Assembly: GCA_965198095.1 (NCBI GenBank)
Contig: OZ240239.1
Location: forward strand, 992,001 to 1,056,000
DNA: 64,000 nt
Direction of reading: 5' to 3'
DNA from: CBDFJH01 sp965198095
GTDB taxonomy: Bacteria > Latescibacterota > UBA2968 > GCA-2709665
In this document: one piece after another, positions 8,650 through 18,396 of the stretch
Position numbering within the stretch: the first letter of the stretch is position 1
Layout of the letters: every line of letters begins with the position of its first letter
Translations under genes and position numbers: made by a program
The notes under the pieces: generated by a model
What the model saw: the letters and a program-made list of their open reading frames with translations, nothing else
The model's database searches: none
What the model was told of the DNA's origin: nothing

Positions 8650-9231
8650 CTAGAATGACTCTGCCCTCGTGACTGCGCCTTCATATTGTCCGCGTTCCAC
8701 AATCGCGCCCCGCAGTTTGGCTTCGTAGAGGTAGGCCCCCTTCAAGTTTGCGCCCCGGAGGTCCACGCCCCGGAAATCGGTTGCGTTCACGATGGCGTCT
8801 TGAAGGTCCGCTTCCCGGAACCGGGTGGGTCGTCCGGATGGATTCGGAAACGCCGCCTTGATCACGCCGATTTGCGCCCCTCTGAGATCTGCCCCGCTGA
8901 AATCCGCGCCTCCCACATCCGCGCCCGAAAAGAACGCCTCCCGCAGGTCGGCCCCCCGCAGGTCGGCCCCCTGCAGGTCGGCGGCCACGAGATAGGCCCG
9001 CGTCATCGTGCACCCGCTCAGGTCGGCTCCGGTCAGCTTTGCCTCCTGTAGCCGCGTCTCCACCAACCGGGCCCCCTTCAGTCGCGCGTTGTCCAGCCTG
9101 GCCCGCGACAGGTCGACGCCGGAAAGGTCCTCGCCCTCGAGGTCGATCCCCGAAAGGTCCGCCTCGACGAGACTCCCCGTGTCCCGGATCTTGGTCAGAA
9201 TATCATCCCGATTCAGGTATCCGTTGCTCAT
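8650..9231 (-). CDS. Pentapeptide-repeat protein
   Basis: The protein has 193 residues from the ATG at 9231 (MSNGYLNRDDIL). After a ~25-residue leader it is almost entirely A(D/N)Lxx pentapeptides, for example ADLQGADLRGADLREA, forming a right-handed quadrilateral beta-helix. The repeat is broken once near residues 120-140 (IGVIKAAFPNPSGRPTRF). There is no signal peptide. Some family members mimic DNA and protect gyrase; others have unknown roles, so function is open. Its 3' end overlaps the likely moaA N-terminus. Confidence 0.92.
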   Translation of the reverse strand: MSNGYLNRDDILTKIRDTGSLVEADLSGIDLEGEDLSGVDLSRARLDNARLKGARLVETRLQEAKLTGADLSGCTMTRAYLVAADLQGADLRGADLREAFFSGADVGGADFSGADLRGAQIGVIKAAFPNPSGRPTRFREADLQDAIVNATDFRGVDLRGANLKGAYLYEAKLRGAIVERGQYEGAVTRAESF

Positions 9232-9342
9232 CCCTTGTCCCGTGAATGGCTTCTTGCGTTCAGGGCCGCGTCGGACCCCCAAAATATAGTGAACTTGCGG
9301 ATGAAATCAATGGCTCTGCTGAAGGACGGCCTCCCCCGGCTT

Positions 9343-10623
9343 TCAATCGATCACGATCGTTTCGTCCCGCTCGGGGCCGACGGACACGAGTGAGATGGGG
9401 ACGTTCGCCAGCTCACCGATGCGCTCCAGGTAGCGCCTGGCATTCTTGGGCAGCCCGTCCAACGTTCGAACGTGGGGGGTGGGCGTCTGCCAACCCGCCA
9501 GCGTTTCATAGACCGGCTCGCAGGCCTCCAGGAGATTGAGATCGGAAGGAAAGTGTTCCACCCGAGACCCTTTGTGCTCATAGTGCGTGCAAAGCCGGAT
9601 TTCTTCCAGCTCATCCAGGATATCCAGCCGCGTAATGGCCAGGCTGGAGAATCCGTTCACCCTGCAGGCCAGCCGAACCACGACAGAATCAAACCACCCG
9701 CAGCGCCTGGGCCGACCGGTCGTCGCGCCGTACTCCTGCCCGGTGTCCCGGATTCGCTGACCGAGTTCGTCAGCCAGCTCTGTCGGGAAGGGCCCGTTCC
9801 CGACACGGGTGGAATAGGCTTTGGCGACACCGATCACGGCATCTATTTTGGTCGGACCGAGGCCGGACCCGGCGCACGCCGCGCCCGCGGTCGTGTTGGA
9901 AGCGGTGACGTAGGGATAGGTCCCGTGGTCGACATCCAGCAGCGTGCCCTGAGACCCCTCGAACAGGATGCGTTTCCCGGAATCGATCGCCGCGTTGAGG
10001 TAGACGGACGTGTCCGTCACGAAGGGAGCGATGCGCTCACCGTAGGCCGCATAGGCCTCCAAGATCGGCACTTCGTCCAAGGGTTCGCAGCCATAGACCC
10101 TGGTGAGGATCTCGTTCTTTTCCCGAACGTTGGCGCGGATCTTTTTCGGAAGGAGGTCCCGGTCCAGCATATCCCCGACGCGGATGCCCGAGGACCGGTT
10201 GACCTTGTCGCGATAGCAGGGGCCGATGCCCCGCAGCGTCGTCCCGATCCGCGCATCCCCGATCTTCTCCTCGCTCGCTTTTTCAAGAACCATATGATAT
10301 GGCATCACCACGTGGGCGCTCCGACTGATCTTGAGCCGGCTGCCCACCTCGATCCCGCGACTTTGGAGCTCTTCGATCTCACGGAACAGGGCCTCGGGAT
10401 CCACGACAACCCCGTTGGCAATCACGCAGATCTTGTCCGGGCGAACGATGCCCGCCGGGATGAGGTGAAAAACGAACTCCTCGTCGTTGACCCTGATCGT
10501 GTGACCGGCGTTCGCCCCGCCTTGATATCGCACGACCAGATCGGAGTCGTTCGTCAGATAATCCACGACTTTGGCCTTACCCTCGTCGCCCCACTGAGCC
10601 CCGAGAACAACCCGCACGGACAT
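9343..10623 (-). CDS. purA: Adenylosuccinate synthetase
   Basis: The protein has 426 residues and joins IMP and aspartate with GTP to form adenylosuccinate in AMP synthesis. The start is ATG at 10623, with AAGGAGATC just upstream. The GTP-binding loop is GAQWGDEGKAK (residues 8-18), where the last glycine of the usual GDEGKGK is Ala. The catalytic Asp13 and His41 (GGANAGHT) are present, as is the IMP-binding stretch with TTGRPRRCGW near 300. The length is normal. The Ala change is conservative and probably tolerated. Confidence 0.98.
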   Translation of the reverse strand: MSVRVVLGAQWGDEGKAKVVDYLTNDSDLVVRYQGGANAGHTIRVNDEEFVFHLIPAGIVRPDKICVIANGVVVDPEALFREIEELQSRGIEVGSRLKISRSAHVVMPYHMVLEKASEEKIGDARIGTTLRGIGPCYRDKVNRSSGIRVGDMLDRDLLPKKIRANVREKNEILTRVYGCEPLDEVPILEAYAAYGERIAPFVTDTSVYLNAAIDSGKRILFEGSQGTLLDVDHGTYPYVTASNTTAGAACAGSGLGPTKIDAVIGVAKAYSTRVGNGPFPTELADELGQRIRDTGQEYGATTGRPRRCGWFDSVVVRLACRVNGFSSLAITRLDILDELEEIRLCTHYEHKGSRVEHFPSDLNLLEACEPVYETLAGWQTPTPHVRTLDGLPKNARRYLERIGELANVPISLVSVGPERDETIVID

Positions 10624-10710
10624 ACACGATCTCCTTAGCTCAAACCCTGCTCGCTTGAGGCGCGCCAAGTCGCCTCCGGCTTCCGATCCGCCCTGCCCGA
10701 CTTCCCATTC

Positions 10711-11883
10711 TCATTTTTCCGATCCCGTGTTCCCTGCCAGCACCACCTCGGCCGCGCCGACCCCCGAGCCGGCCCGAAACGTCCAGCTCTCCTCCTTCAG
10801 GCCCATTTCCAGGGCCGAGACAGCGGTGAGGATGTCGACGTCGTCCACGTAGCCCAGGTTGGAGATCCGGATCAGTCGTCCCTTCAAGCGCCCCACGCCG
10901 CCCCCGGTGATGACGCCGTGCCGATGCCGCAGACCGTCCACAAGCGCCGCGCCGTCCAACCCTTCGGGCAGAGCGATCGCAGTGAGGGCATTGGACGGCC
11001 GCTCGGCCAACAGAGAGAGTCCGAGCGCGCACGCCGCCGCCCGGACCGCGTTCGCGTGGCGGGCGTGTCGTTCCCACACCGCTTCGAGGCCTTCCTCAAA
11101 GATCATATCAAGCGCGGACGACAGGCCCGGCAACAGGGTGACGGGCAGCGTCGCAGGCCCTCTGCCCTCGGAGAGGGCCTGCCGATATCTGTTCAAGTCC
11201 AGGTAGTACTTTGACAGATCAGATCTCTTCGAGGCCTCGAAAGCGCGGGCTCCCATCGTTATCATGCCCAATCCGGGCGGGGTCATCAACCCCTTCTGCG
11301 AGGCCGTCACGCCGACGTCCACGCCCCATGCGTTTGTGGGCAGGGGGTGAGCCCCGACGCTCGACACGCCATCCACGATAAGCAAGGCATCCGTTCGCCG
11401 AACGACTTCCCCGATGGCTTCGATATCGTGGAGTGCGCCCGTGGAGGTCTCGCTTTGCGTCGTCAGCACCGCTCGGACCCCGGCATCCTTCTCAAGGCGT
11501 CTTTGGATCGCGTCGGCTTCAATCGGGGCTCCCCACGGGAAGTCGAGCGCCTCGACTTCGATTCCGTAAGTCCTGCAAATCTCCGCCCATCGCGCTCCGA
11601 ACAGCCCGGCTTGTGCCACGAGCACGCGATCTCCGGAAGAGAGCGTGTTGACCACGGCCGCCTCCATGGCCCCGGTTCCGGAGCTGGACAGGACGAAGAG
11701 CTCGTCATCGCTCGGGAAGACCCGTTTCAGACCGTGGACCACGCCCCGGAGAAGGGCAGGGAATTCGGGACCCCGGTGATAGATGGGCGGATCCGCCATC
11801 GACCTCCGGACGCGATCCGGAATCGGCGTCGGGCCCGGCGTGAACAACCGCTTTCGAGAAGGCATATGCATGGCGCAGTCCAT
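10711..11883 (-). CDS. Class V aminotransferase (alanine/serine-glyoxylate type)
   Basis: This 384-390 residue PLP enzyme has possible starts at 11883 or, more family-like, 11865 (MPSRKRLFTPGPTPIP). The FTPGPTPIP opening, a SSSGTGAMEAAV phosphate-cup motif near residue 68, VDGVSSVGA (Asp that contacts the PLP ring) near 172 and TASQKGLMTPPG (Schiff-base Lys) near 193 mark the alanine-glyoxylate/serine-pyruvate group. Related enzymes also act in bacterial serine synthesis, so substrate is uncertain. It lies 88 bp upstream of purA in the same direction. Confidence 0.92.
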   Translation of the reverse strand: MDCAMHMPSRKRLFTPGPTPIPDRVRRSMADPPIYHRGPEFPALLRGVVHGLKRVFPSDDELFVLSSSGTGAMEAAVVNTLSSGDRVLVAQAGLFGARWAEICRTYGIEVEALDFPWGAPIEADAIQRRLEKDAGVRAVLTTQSETSTGALHDIEAIGEVVRRTDALLIVDGVSSVGAHPLPTNAWGVDVGVTASQKGLMTPPGLGMITMGARAFEASKRSDLSKYYLDLNRYRQALSEGRGPATLPVTLLPGLSSALDMIFEEGLEAVWERHARHANAVRAAACALGLSLLAERPSNALTAIALPEGLDGAALVDGLRHRHGVITGGGVGRLKGRLIRISNLGYVDDVDILTAVSALEMGLKEESWTFRAGSGVGAAEVVLAGNTGSEK

Positions 11884-12024
11884 CGGGCCAAGACCTGCAC
11901 GCCAATTCCAACGGTCGTTGTCAGGTCTTCAGCTCACGATTTCGGAGTCGCACGGAAGAAACCCGGCGGGCCGCTTGGCCGACTTTCCACGGCGCCGGTC
12001 CCCCGGCACCCCGGATCGTGCTCA

Positions 12025-12618
12025 CTACGCTCGACGCGTGACTTTCTCATCGATCCAGCTCCAGATCTCCTGCCGGCCTCGACCTGTCTTTGCGGAGAAG
12101 GCCACCACTTCACCGGATCCGGAACCGCGAAACAGCTCCGAGGTTTGATCCAGCCGCGGTTTGAGTCGGCTCCCTGAAACCAGGTCGGTCTTTGTGGCAA
12201 CGACGAGAAAGGGCTTTCGAGATCGAACGAGCCATTCGGCCAACTCAAAGTCATCCGCCGTCGGATCGTGCCGAGCGTCCACGAGCTGCACGATTCCCCT
12301 GAGCGGAGGTCTGTCCTCCAGGTACGCATTCACGAGGGTCGCCCATTTCTGCCTTTCACCGTAACTCCGCCGCGCATATCCATATCCGGGGAGGTCGACG
12401 AGATAGAAGTCTCCATTCACCAGGAAGTAGTTGAGCGTCCGGGTCTTTCCCGGCGTCTGGCTGGTCTTGGCCAGCCGTTTTCGATTCAGCAAGCGATTCA
12501 ACAAGGAGGACTTCCCGACGTTCGATCTGCCTGCAAAGGCAATCTCAGGCAGGCGGGCGTCCGGAATCTGGTCCGGATGTCCCACGCTCGTCACGAATCC
12601 GGCATCGCGAATCTTCAA
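12025..12618 (-). CDS. engB: Ribosome biogenesis GTP-binding protein EngB/YsxC
   Basis: This 197-residue TRAFAC GTPase needed for large-subunit assembly starts with TTG at 12618. G-motifs are in order: GRSNVGKSS (G1, ~30), TPGKT (G2, ~55), DLPGYG (G3, ~75), TKTD (G4, ~142) and SAK (G5, ~175). It is the last gene of the tig-clpP-clpX-engB string, an arrangement seen in several bacterial phyla. Confidence 0.97.
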   Translation of the reverse strand: MKIRDAGFVTSVGHPDQIPDARLPEIAFAGRSNVGKSSLLNRLLNRKRLAKTSQTPGKTRTLNYFLVNGDFYLVDLPGYGYARRSYGERQKWATLVNAYLEDRPPLRGIVQLVDARHDPTADDFELAEWLVRSRKPFLVVATKTDLVSGSRLKPRLDQTSELFRGSGSGEVVAFSAKTGRGRQEIWSWIDEKVTRRA

Positions 12619-12707
12619 GGGCCGCTTCCCGCTCCGGACAAAGGAAAACCGGGGTATCTCCTCCGACCCCGGTCCCCGGGAAGAATGGACGCGTCAAATT
12701 CGTAAGG

Positions 12708-13952
<1,245 letters not shown>

Positions 13953-14044
13953 CTGACGTTACCGGGAGCGTTAAATCGTTGACATCATTTTTCGCGTTTG
14001 ACAGGGGCGTATCGTGTCAGCCGTATCGTGCTCTCCTTAATAAC

Positions 14045-14644
14045 CTACGTTTCAGACGTTTCTTTGCCGGGGACGAGCACTTCGTCGATCAACCCATACG
14101 CTTTGGCTTCATAGGCCGACATGAAAAAGTCACGGTCCGTATCCCGAGTCACGCGCTTCAGGGGTTGACCGGTCTTCTCGGCCAGGATCTCGTTGATTCG
14201 GTCCCGCCAGGCCAGGATCTCTTTTGCGTGCCGCTCCACATCCGAAGCCTGTCCGCCCGCGCCACCCATGGGTTGGTGGAGGAGGATTCGGGAGTTCGGC
14301 AAGGCCCTTCGCTCGCCCTTCGTTCCTCCGGCAAGCAGTACGGCCGCCATGCTGAAGGCCTGACCCAGGCAGATGGATTCCACGTCATTCGAGACGTACT
14401 GCATCGTGTCATAGATCGCCAAACCGGCGGTAATACTTCCTCCAGGCGAATTGATGTAGAGACGGATCGGCTTGTCCGGGGTCTCCGCGCTGCAAAAGAG
14501 CATCTGGGCAATCACAAGATTGGCGATCGTGTCGTTGATCGGCGTCCCGATGAAGATGATGTTGTCCCTCAGCAGGCGAGAGAAAATATCATACGATCTC
14601 TCGCCCCGGCCGGTCTGCTCCAGTACCATGGGTACCAATGCCAT
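14045..14644 (-). CDS. clpP: ATP-dependent Clp protease proteolytic subunit ClpP
   Basis: This 199-residue serine protease forms tetradecameric rings. The catalytic triad is intact: Ser98 (GQAFSMAA), His123 (LLHQPMGG) and Asp172 (DRDFFM). The residue before the catalytic Ser is Phe rather than the usual Ala (GxAAS), a small oddity. The oligomerisation helix and C-terminal tail are of normal length. The gene lies 68 bp downstream of tig in the same operon. Confidence 0.98.
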   Translation of the reverse strand: MALVPMVLEQTGRGERSYDIFSRLLRDNIIFIGTPINDTIANLVIAQMLFCSAETPDKPIRLYINSPGGSITAGLAIYDTMQYVSNDVESICLGQAFSMAAVLLAGGTKGERRALPNSRILLHQPMGGAGGQASDVERHAKEILAWRDRINEILAEKTGQPLKRVTRDTDRDFFMSAYEAKAYGLIDEVLVPGKETSET

Positions 14645-14711
14645 AAAGATCTAGCTCCTCAGGGAGACGATGGAGGAGATGAACAGCGCCTTGGCCTGAT
14701 CATCGCAAGAC

Positions 14712-15965
14712 CTACACACGTTCCTCAACCTCTTTAACTTCGGCACTTTTTCCGAGAAAGTCCAGCGTCTTTCCCTCCAGAAGTTCCGAACGGATGCGAT
14801 CGAGCTGGCCGGAGCGGTCAAGGATCTTTCTGAGACGCGGACTCTCGACCTTGTGCCGCAGAGAAAGGCTTTCGAGGTGGCGGTCGATATCTTCCTCCGT
14901 CACTTCGATGCCCTCCAGCCGCGCGACGGCTTCCAGCAAGAGATGCCGCTTCACGTTTCGAATGGCCCCCTGGCGGCTTTCGCTCCGAATGGCCCCTTCG
15001 TCTATCTTCTCGTTCTCTTTCTTGTGGTTCTCAATCAGGACGTCGAGGTAACTCTCGACCATACTCTCGGGCACGTCGAAGGCGTTCGAACGAATGAGCG
15101 AATCCACGATATTTTCTTCGAAACGCACGCGGGACCCAAAATCCGCCCGGGCATGAAGGTCTTCCCGAATGCTGCGCTTGAGCGCGTCGAGTGAATCGTA
15201 ATCGCCCAGATCTTGCGCGAACTCGTCGTCCAGTTCAGGAACAATCCGCTCCCTGACCTCCTTTGCGGTCACGAGAAAATGAAGGTCACGGGTCTCGCCG
15301 TCTGCGGTTTGAGTGAAGCGAACCTTCCGCTGTTCGCCCACCCTGATGCCGATCAGCTGGTTTTCCAGGTCGTGGCTCCCGGCCTCTCCGCTTCCCAGAC
15401 GAAGGGTCTGGCCTTCCTGTTTCCTGCCGATAATCGGAAGACCCGACGCGTCGGATTCCTGCAGATCCATCAGCAGAACGTCGCCCAGATCGGCGGGACG
15501 ATCCACGACCTGTTCGACGGCGTGTTGATCTTGAAGGGTCTTCAGCTGTCTTTCCTCCGTCTCAGGTCCTACCTTGAAGACCGGTCGAACGACGCTCAGG
15601 CCTTTGTAGTGCCCGACGTCGAGCTCCGGCTTGACATCGACCGAGACCTTGAACCGGAGAGGCCGGCCCTCCGCGTGGTCCATATCTTCGACCGTGGCCT
15701 CGGAAACGGGGTGCAAATCCTCCGACTCTCTGGCCTCTTGATAAGAGGCGTTGATAATCTCCTGCAAGACCTCGCCCTGAATCGCCTTGCCGAACCGGCT
15801 CTTTACGAGCCTGAGCGGAACCTTGCCCTTTCTGAACCCGGGTAGGTTGAGAGACTTCCCGTAACGCTTGTAGGCGGCCTCGAACTTCCGTTCCACGGCC
15901 TCGGGGGGAACCTCTACCTCCAGCGTTCGTCGCCACGTCCCGGATTCCGTAACATGAACCTTCAT
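14712..15965 (-). CDS. tig: Trigger factor
   Basis: This 417-residue ribosome-bound chaperone starts with ATG at 15965 (MKVHVTES), the usual family N-terminus. The ribosome-docking signature is NLPGFRKGKVPLRLV near residue 45. The central PPIase domain covers about 150-240, and the C-terminal helical arms run to the end (EEDIDRHLESLS near 340). It heads the tig-clpP-clpX-engB operon, with a strong promoter at 16028-16056. Confidence 0.96.
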   Translation of the reverse strand: MKVHVTESGTWRRTLEVEVPPEAVERKFEAAYKRYGKSLNLPGFRKGKVPLRLVKSRFGKAIQGEVLQEIINASYQEARESEDLHPVSEATVEDMDHAEGRPLRFKVSVDVKPELDVGHYKGLSVVRPVFKVGPETEERQLKTLQDQHAVEQVVDRPADLGDVLLMDLQESDASGLPIIGRKQEGQTLRLGSGEAGSHDLENQLIGIRVGEQRKVRFTQTADGETRDLHFLVTAKEVRERIVPELDDEFAQDLGDYDSLDALKRSIREDLHARADFGSRVRFEENIVDSLIRSNAFDVPESMVESYLDVLIENHKKENEKIDEGAIRSESRQGAIRNVKRHLLLEAVARLEGIEVTEEDIDRHLESLSLRHKVESPRLRKILDRSGQLDRIRSELLEGKTLDFLGKSAEVKEVEERV

Positions 15966-16027
15966 GGGGTTCGCGGACCTTCCGTTCAAAAATGATTACT
16001 TTCTCTTATAGCAACGTCTGAAGCTGA

Positions 16028-16056
16028 ATGATACGTAATCATCCATGCTTTGTCAA
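16028..16056 (-). promoter_or_regulatory. Sigma70-type promoter of the tig-clpP-clpX-engB operon
   Basis: On the minus strand there is TTGACA (16056-16051), a 17-bp spacer and TATCAT (16033-16028). The leader to the tig ATG is about 60 nt. Confidence 0.7.
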
Positions 16057-16114
16057 TGGGCGGCGGCGGCCGGTTTTTCCGGCTCTTTTCGTCTCTCCCG
16101 GCCACTTCCGTGAC

Positions 16115-16150
16115 AAAAAAATCCGGGTGCTGACCCGCAGCGCCCGGATT
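16115..16150 (-). terminator. Rho-independent terminator of the radical SAM gene
   Basis: On the minus strand, AATCCGGGCGCTG and CAGCACCCGGATT form a 13-bp stem with one C-A mismatch and a 5-nt loop, followed by TTTTTTT. It lies just after the stop at 16179 and before the tig promoter, separating the two units. Confidence 0.85.
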
Positions 16151-16178
16151 CGAAGACCATCGCGCAGAGGATTGCGGT

Positions 16179-18128
16179 CTACACGGCCGTCTCCTCCACC
16201 GGAGCCACGAGGATCTTCCGGATCTCATCCTGAGCATCGGCGCCAGATGCGCATCCGCAGCTGCCATTCCCGTTCTTTTCGGTGTCACTCAGAACCGGAA
16301 GCTCGATCTCTCCGTTCTCGTTCTCCCGCACCTTCAGGGTATGCTCCGCGTCCGGGAGGGGCATGTCGCGGTTTCCCGCGTAAACGGGGTGACGTCCGAC
16401 CGTTTTGAACCACTCCGCAGTCGTCGCCGTCATGTGCATGTTCTCGATGATCTGCCTCCATCCGACCCCGGTGTTGTAGGCGCAGAAGGAGATCTCGCCT
16501 TCCTGAGTCGCGTAAGGAATCACGCACATCTCCGTCCGTCGGAAATCGTAGGTCCACAGGTCCTGAAACCACATGCCGCCGATCCACATAAACCGCCACG
16601 ACCTGTCCTCCGGACGTTCGCCTCCGGTGACCGCGCCCCCCATCCTGCGGTTGAACATCCGTCCCAGGTCCTCCAGTTCGAACCCCGCGGGCGCCTTCTT
16701 CGCGTTGAAGTTTCGCAAGACCGATAGGGCAACCTGAATCTTGGTTATCTTGGGATCTCGAGCCGTATCCGTCATCACCTCGATGTCTCTCATGAACTGA
16801 TCCAGATCGAAGAACTCGGTGAACGACGCCCACGCCTTCGTCTGCCCGTTCACGACGATATGGACGCTCGATCCGCAGTTCGGGTGACAGGAGCAGGTCT
16901 GCCCTCCGAACTGGATGTCGGGTCCCCGGAGATGGTCAGCCAGCGTACTGAAAAGGGTGCCTGCGCCGAGCGGGTACCAGTCTCGGTAGATATCCAGCTT
17001 TCCATCCGACCATTCGTGAAGATCCTTCGCGAGGTGTGAGATGGTGTACCGCTGTGCGTGGCGAAGCGCGTCGCTGATGTCCTCGTCCCGACCCGTGAAG
17101 GAGACGGGCTGGAAGGAGATCGATCCGACCTTGTCGCTGTTGTCGATGCAGAATTGGAGGATGGGGCCGACCTGGTCGTTGTTGATCGTGTTCAGTACCG
17201 TCGTCACCGGCGTGATATCGATTCCGGCCGCGGCCAGATTCTCCATGGCCAGGAGTTTCGCGTCGAACAGGTTGGAGATTTGGCGATGCTGATTCGCGGC
17301 GTTCGTAACCCCGTCGAATTGCAGGTAGGCCATCGTAAGGCCGGCCTCCTTGGCGGCAAAGGCGAATTCCGGATCCTGAGCAAATCGAACCCCGTTCGTT
17401 GCGGCCTGTACACACCAGTAGCCGATCTCCTTGGCATACCGGCAGGCGTCCAGGAAATGGGGCGAGATGGTCGGCTCTCCCCCGGAGTACTGCACGGACA
17501 TCTGCCTTCTGGGCTTGAACGAAATCGACGCATCCAGAATGCGTTTGACTTCGTCCATCGTCAGTTCGTGCACGTAGCCCACCTGGTTTGCATCCATGAA
17601 ACAGGGGTTGCACATCATGTTGCAGCGGTTCGTCAGGTCGATCGTGAGGACGGCGCCGCGGCCATACTTGATGCTGGAGGTGCCGTGGCGGTGGATGTGC
17701 TCGTCACCGAAGGTCTCGTAGTCCCGCCCTGGAAAACGGCTCTCGATGATTCGGCTGAATTCAGGGTCGATCGACTGGACATCTTCATACGTCCCGTGAA
17801 CGGGACATCTCTTTCGATAGACGATCTTCCCGTTCTCTTCCAGGAGTTGCACCTTGATCTCCCCCGGGTTGCCGTCGGTCAGCTCGCTGAGATCACGCCG
17901 ACCTTCGATAATCGCGTTCCGGACCTCCTTGACACAGTCCGGACACAGTGAATCCGTTTCCCGTGGAAATCCCAGCTCCGGTCTGGAGCGCTGATAGCTC
18001 TTCAACAGGGGCGCCGGCGCCCAGACAGGCTGAAAGGGCTGGCCTTCAGGGATACGGGTGTTGATGCCCTGAAAGATCTTCCAGCCGATGTCAGCCGCCT
18101 TGCTGAGGATTCGATCCCGATAACTCAT
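16179..18128 (-). CDS. Radical SAM protein, tetraether/membrane-spanning lipid synthase-like
   Basis: The protein has 649 residues with an ATG start at 18128. The N-terminal CPDC (62-65) and RCPVHG (Cys108) look like a rubredoxin-type metal site. The radical SAM motif is CNMMCNPC (169-176), followed by YSGGEPT near 215. Further Cys groups are TCSCHPNC near 425 and EMCVIPY...FCAY near 550, which could hold auxiliary clusters; a CGCAS stretch lies near the C-terminus. This order of metal sites recalls the MJ0619/Tes family and bacterial relatives that couple lipid tails carbon-to-carbon. That assignment is from memory of family features and is not proven. The gene is monocistronic, with its own promoter and terminator. 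Confidence 0.75.
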   Translation of the reverse strand: MSYRDRILSKAADIGWKIFQGINTRIPEGQPFQPVWAPAPLLKSYQRSRPELGFPRETDSLCPDCVKEVRNAIIEGRRDLSELTDGNPGEIKVQLLEENGKIVYRKRCPVHGTYEDVQSIDPEFSRIIESRFPGRDYETFGDEHIHRHGTSSIKYGRGAVLTIDLTNRCNMMCNPCFMDANQVGYVHELTMDEVKRILDASISFKPRRQMSVQYSGGEPTISPHFLDACRYAKEIGYWCVQAATNGVRFAQDPEFAFAAKEAGLTMAYLQFDGVTNAANQHRQISNLFDAKLLAMENLAAAGIDITPVTTVLNTINNDQVGPILQFCIDNSDKVGSISFQPVSFTGRDEDISDALRHAQRYTISHLAKDLHEWSDGKLDIYRDWYPLGAGTLFSTLADHLRGPDIQFGGQTCSCHPNCGSSVHIVVNGQTKAWASFTEFFDLDQFMRDIEVMTDTARDPKITKIQVALSVLRNFNAKKAPAGFELEDLGRMFNRRMGGAVTGGERPEDRSWRFMWIGGMWFQDLWTYDFRRTEMCVIPYATQEGEISFCAYNTGVGWRQIIENMHMTATTAEWFKTVGRHPVYAGNRDMPLPDAEHTLKVRENENGEIELPVLSDTEKNGNGSCGCASGADAQDEIRKILVAPVEETAV

Positions 18129-18204
18129 TAGAAATACTTCCTTTGGATGCGATTCTTGTCGTGGGCTGCAGTGCCCCGTTCAACGTCCGGATGAATTTCG
18201 CAGA

Positions 18205-18232
18205 AATATAACAGAACAGGACCGGACGTCAA
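18205..18232 (-). promoter_or_regulatory. Sigma70-type promoter of the radical SAM gene
   Basis: On the minus strand there is TTGACG (18232-18227), a 16-bp spacer and TATATT (18210-18205), about 77 nt before the ATG. The plus-strand sugar operon diverges from the same 268-bp gap. Confidence 0.65.
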
Positions 18233-18396
18233 GGACTTTTTGGCCGATGGCGTTGCTGCCGTCCAACGGCCGAGTTCCCGCGTCATCTCCTGTCCTGGAT
18301 AGCCGTTGACATTGCGCGATCCGTGCGCTTCATTGGGCGACGGAAGTCCAAAGGCCTCTGGATCAAGGGAATTGACTATTAAGATGGAGGCGTCGC

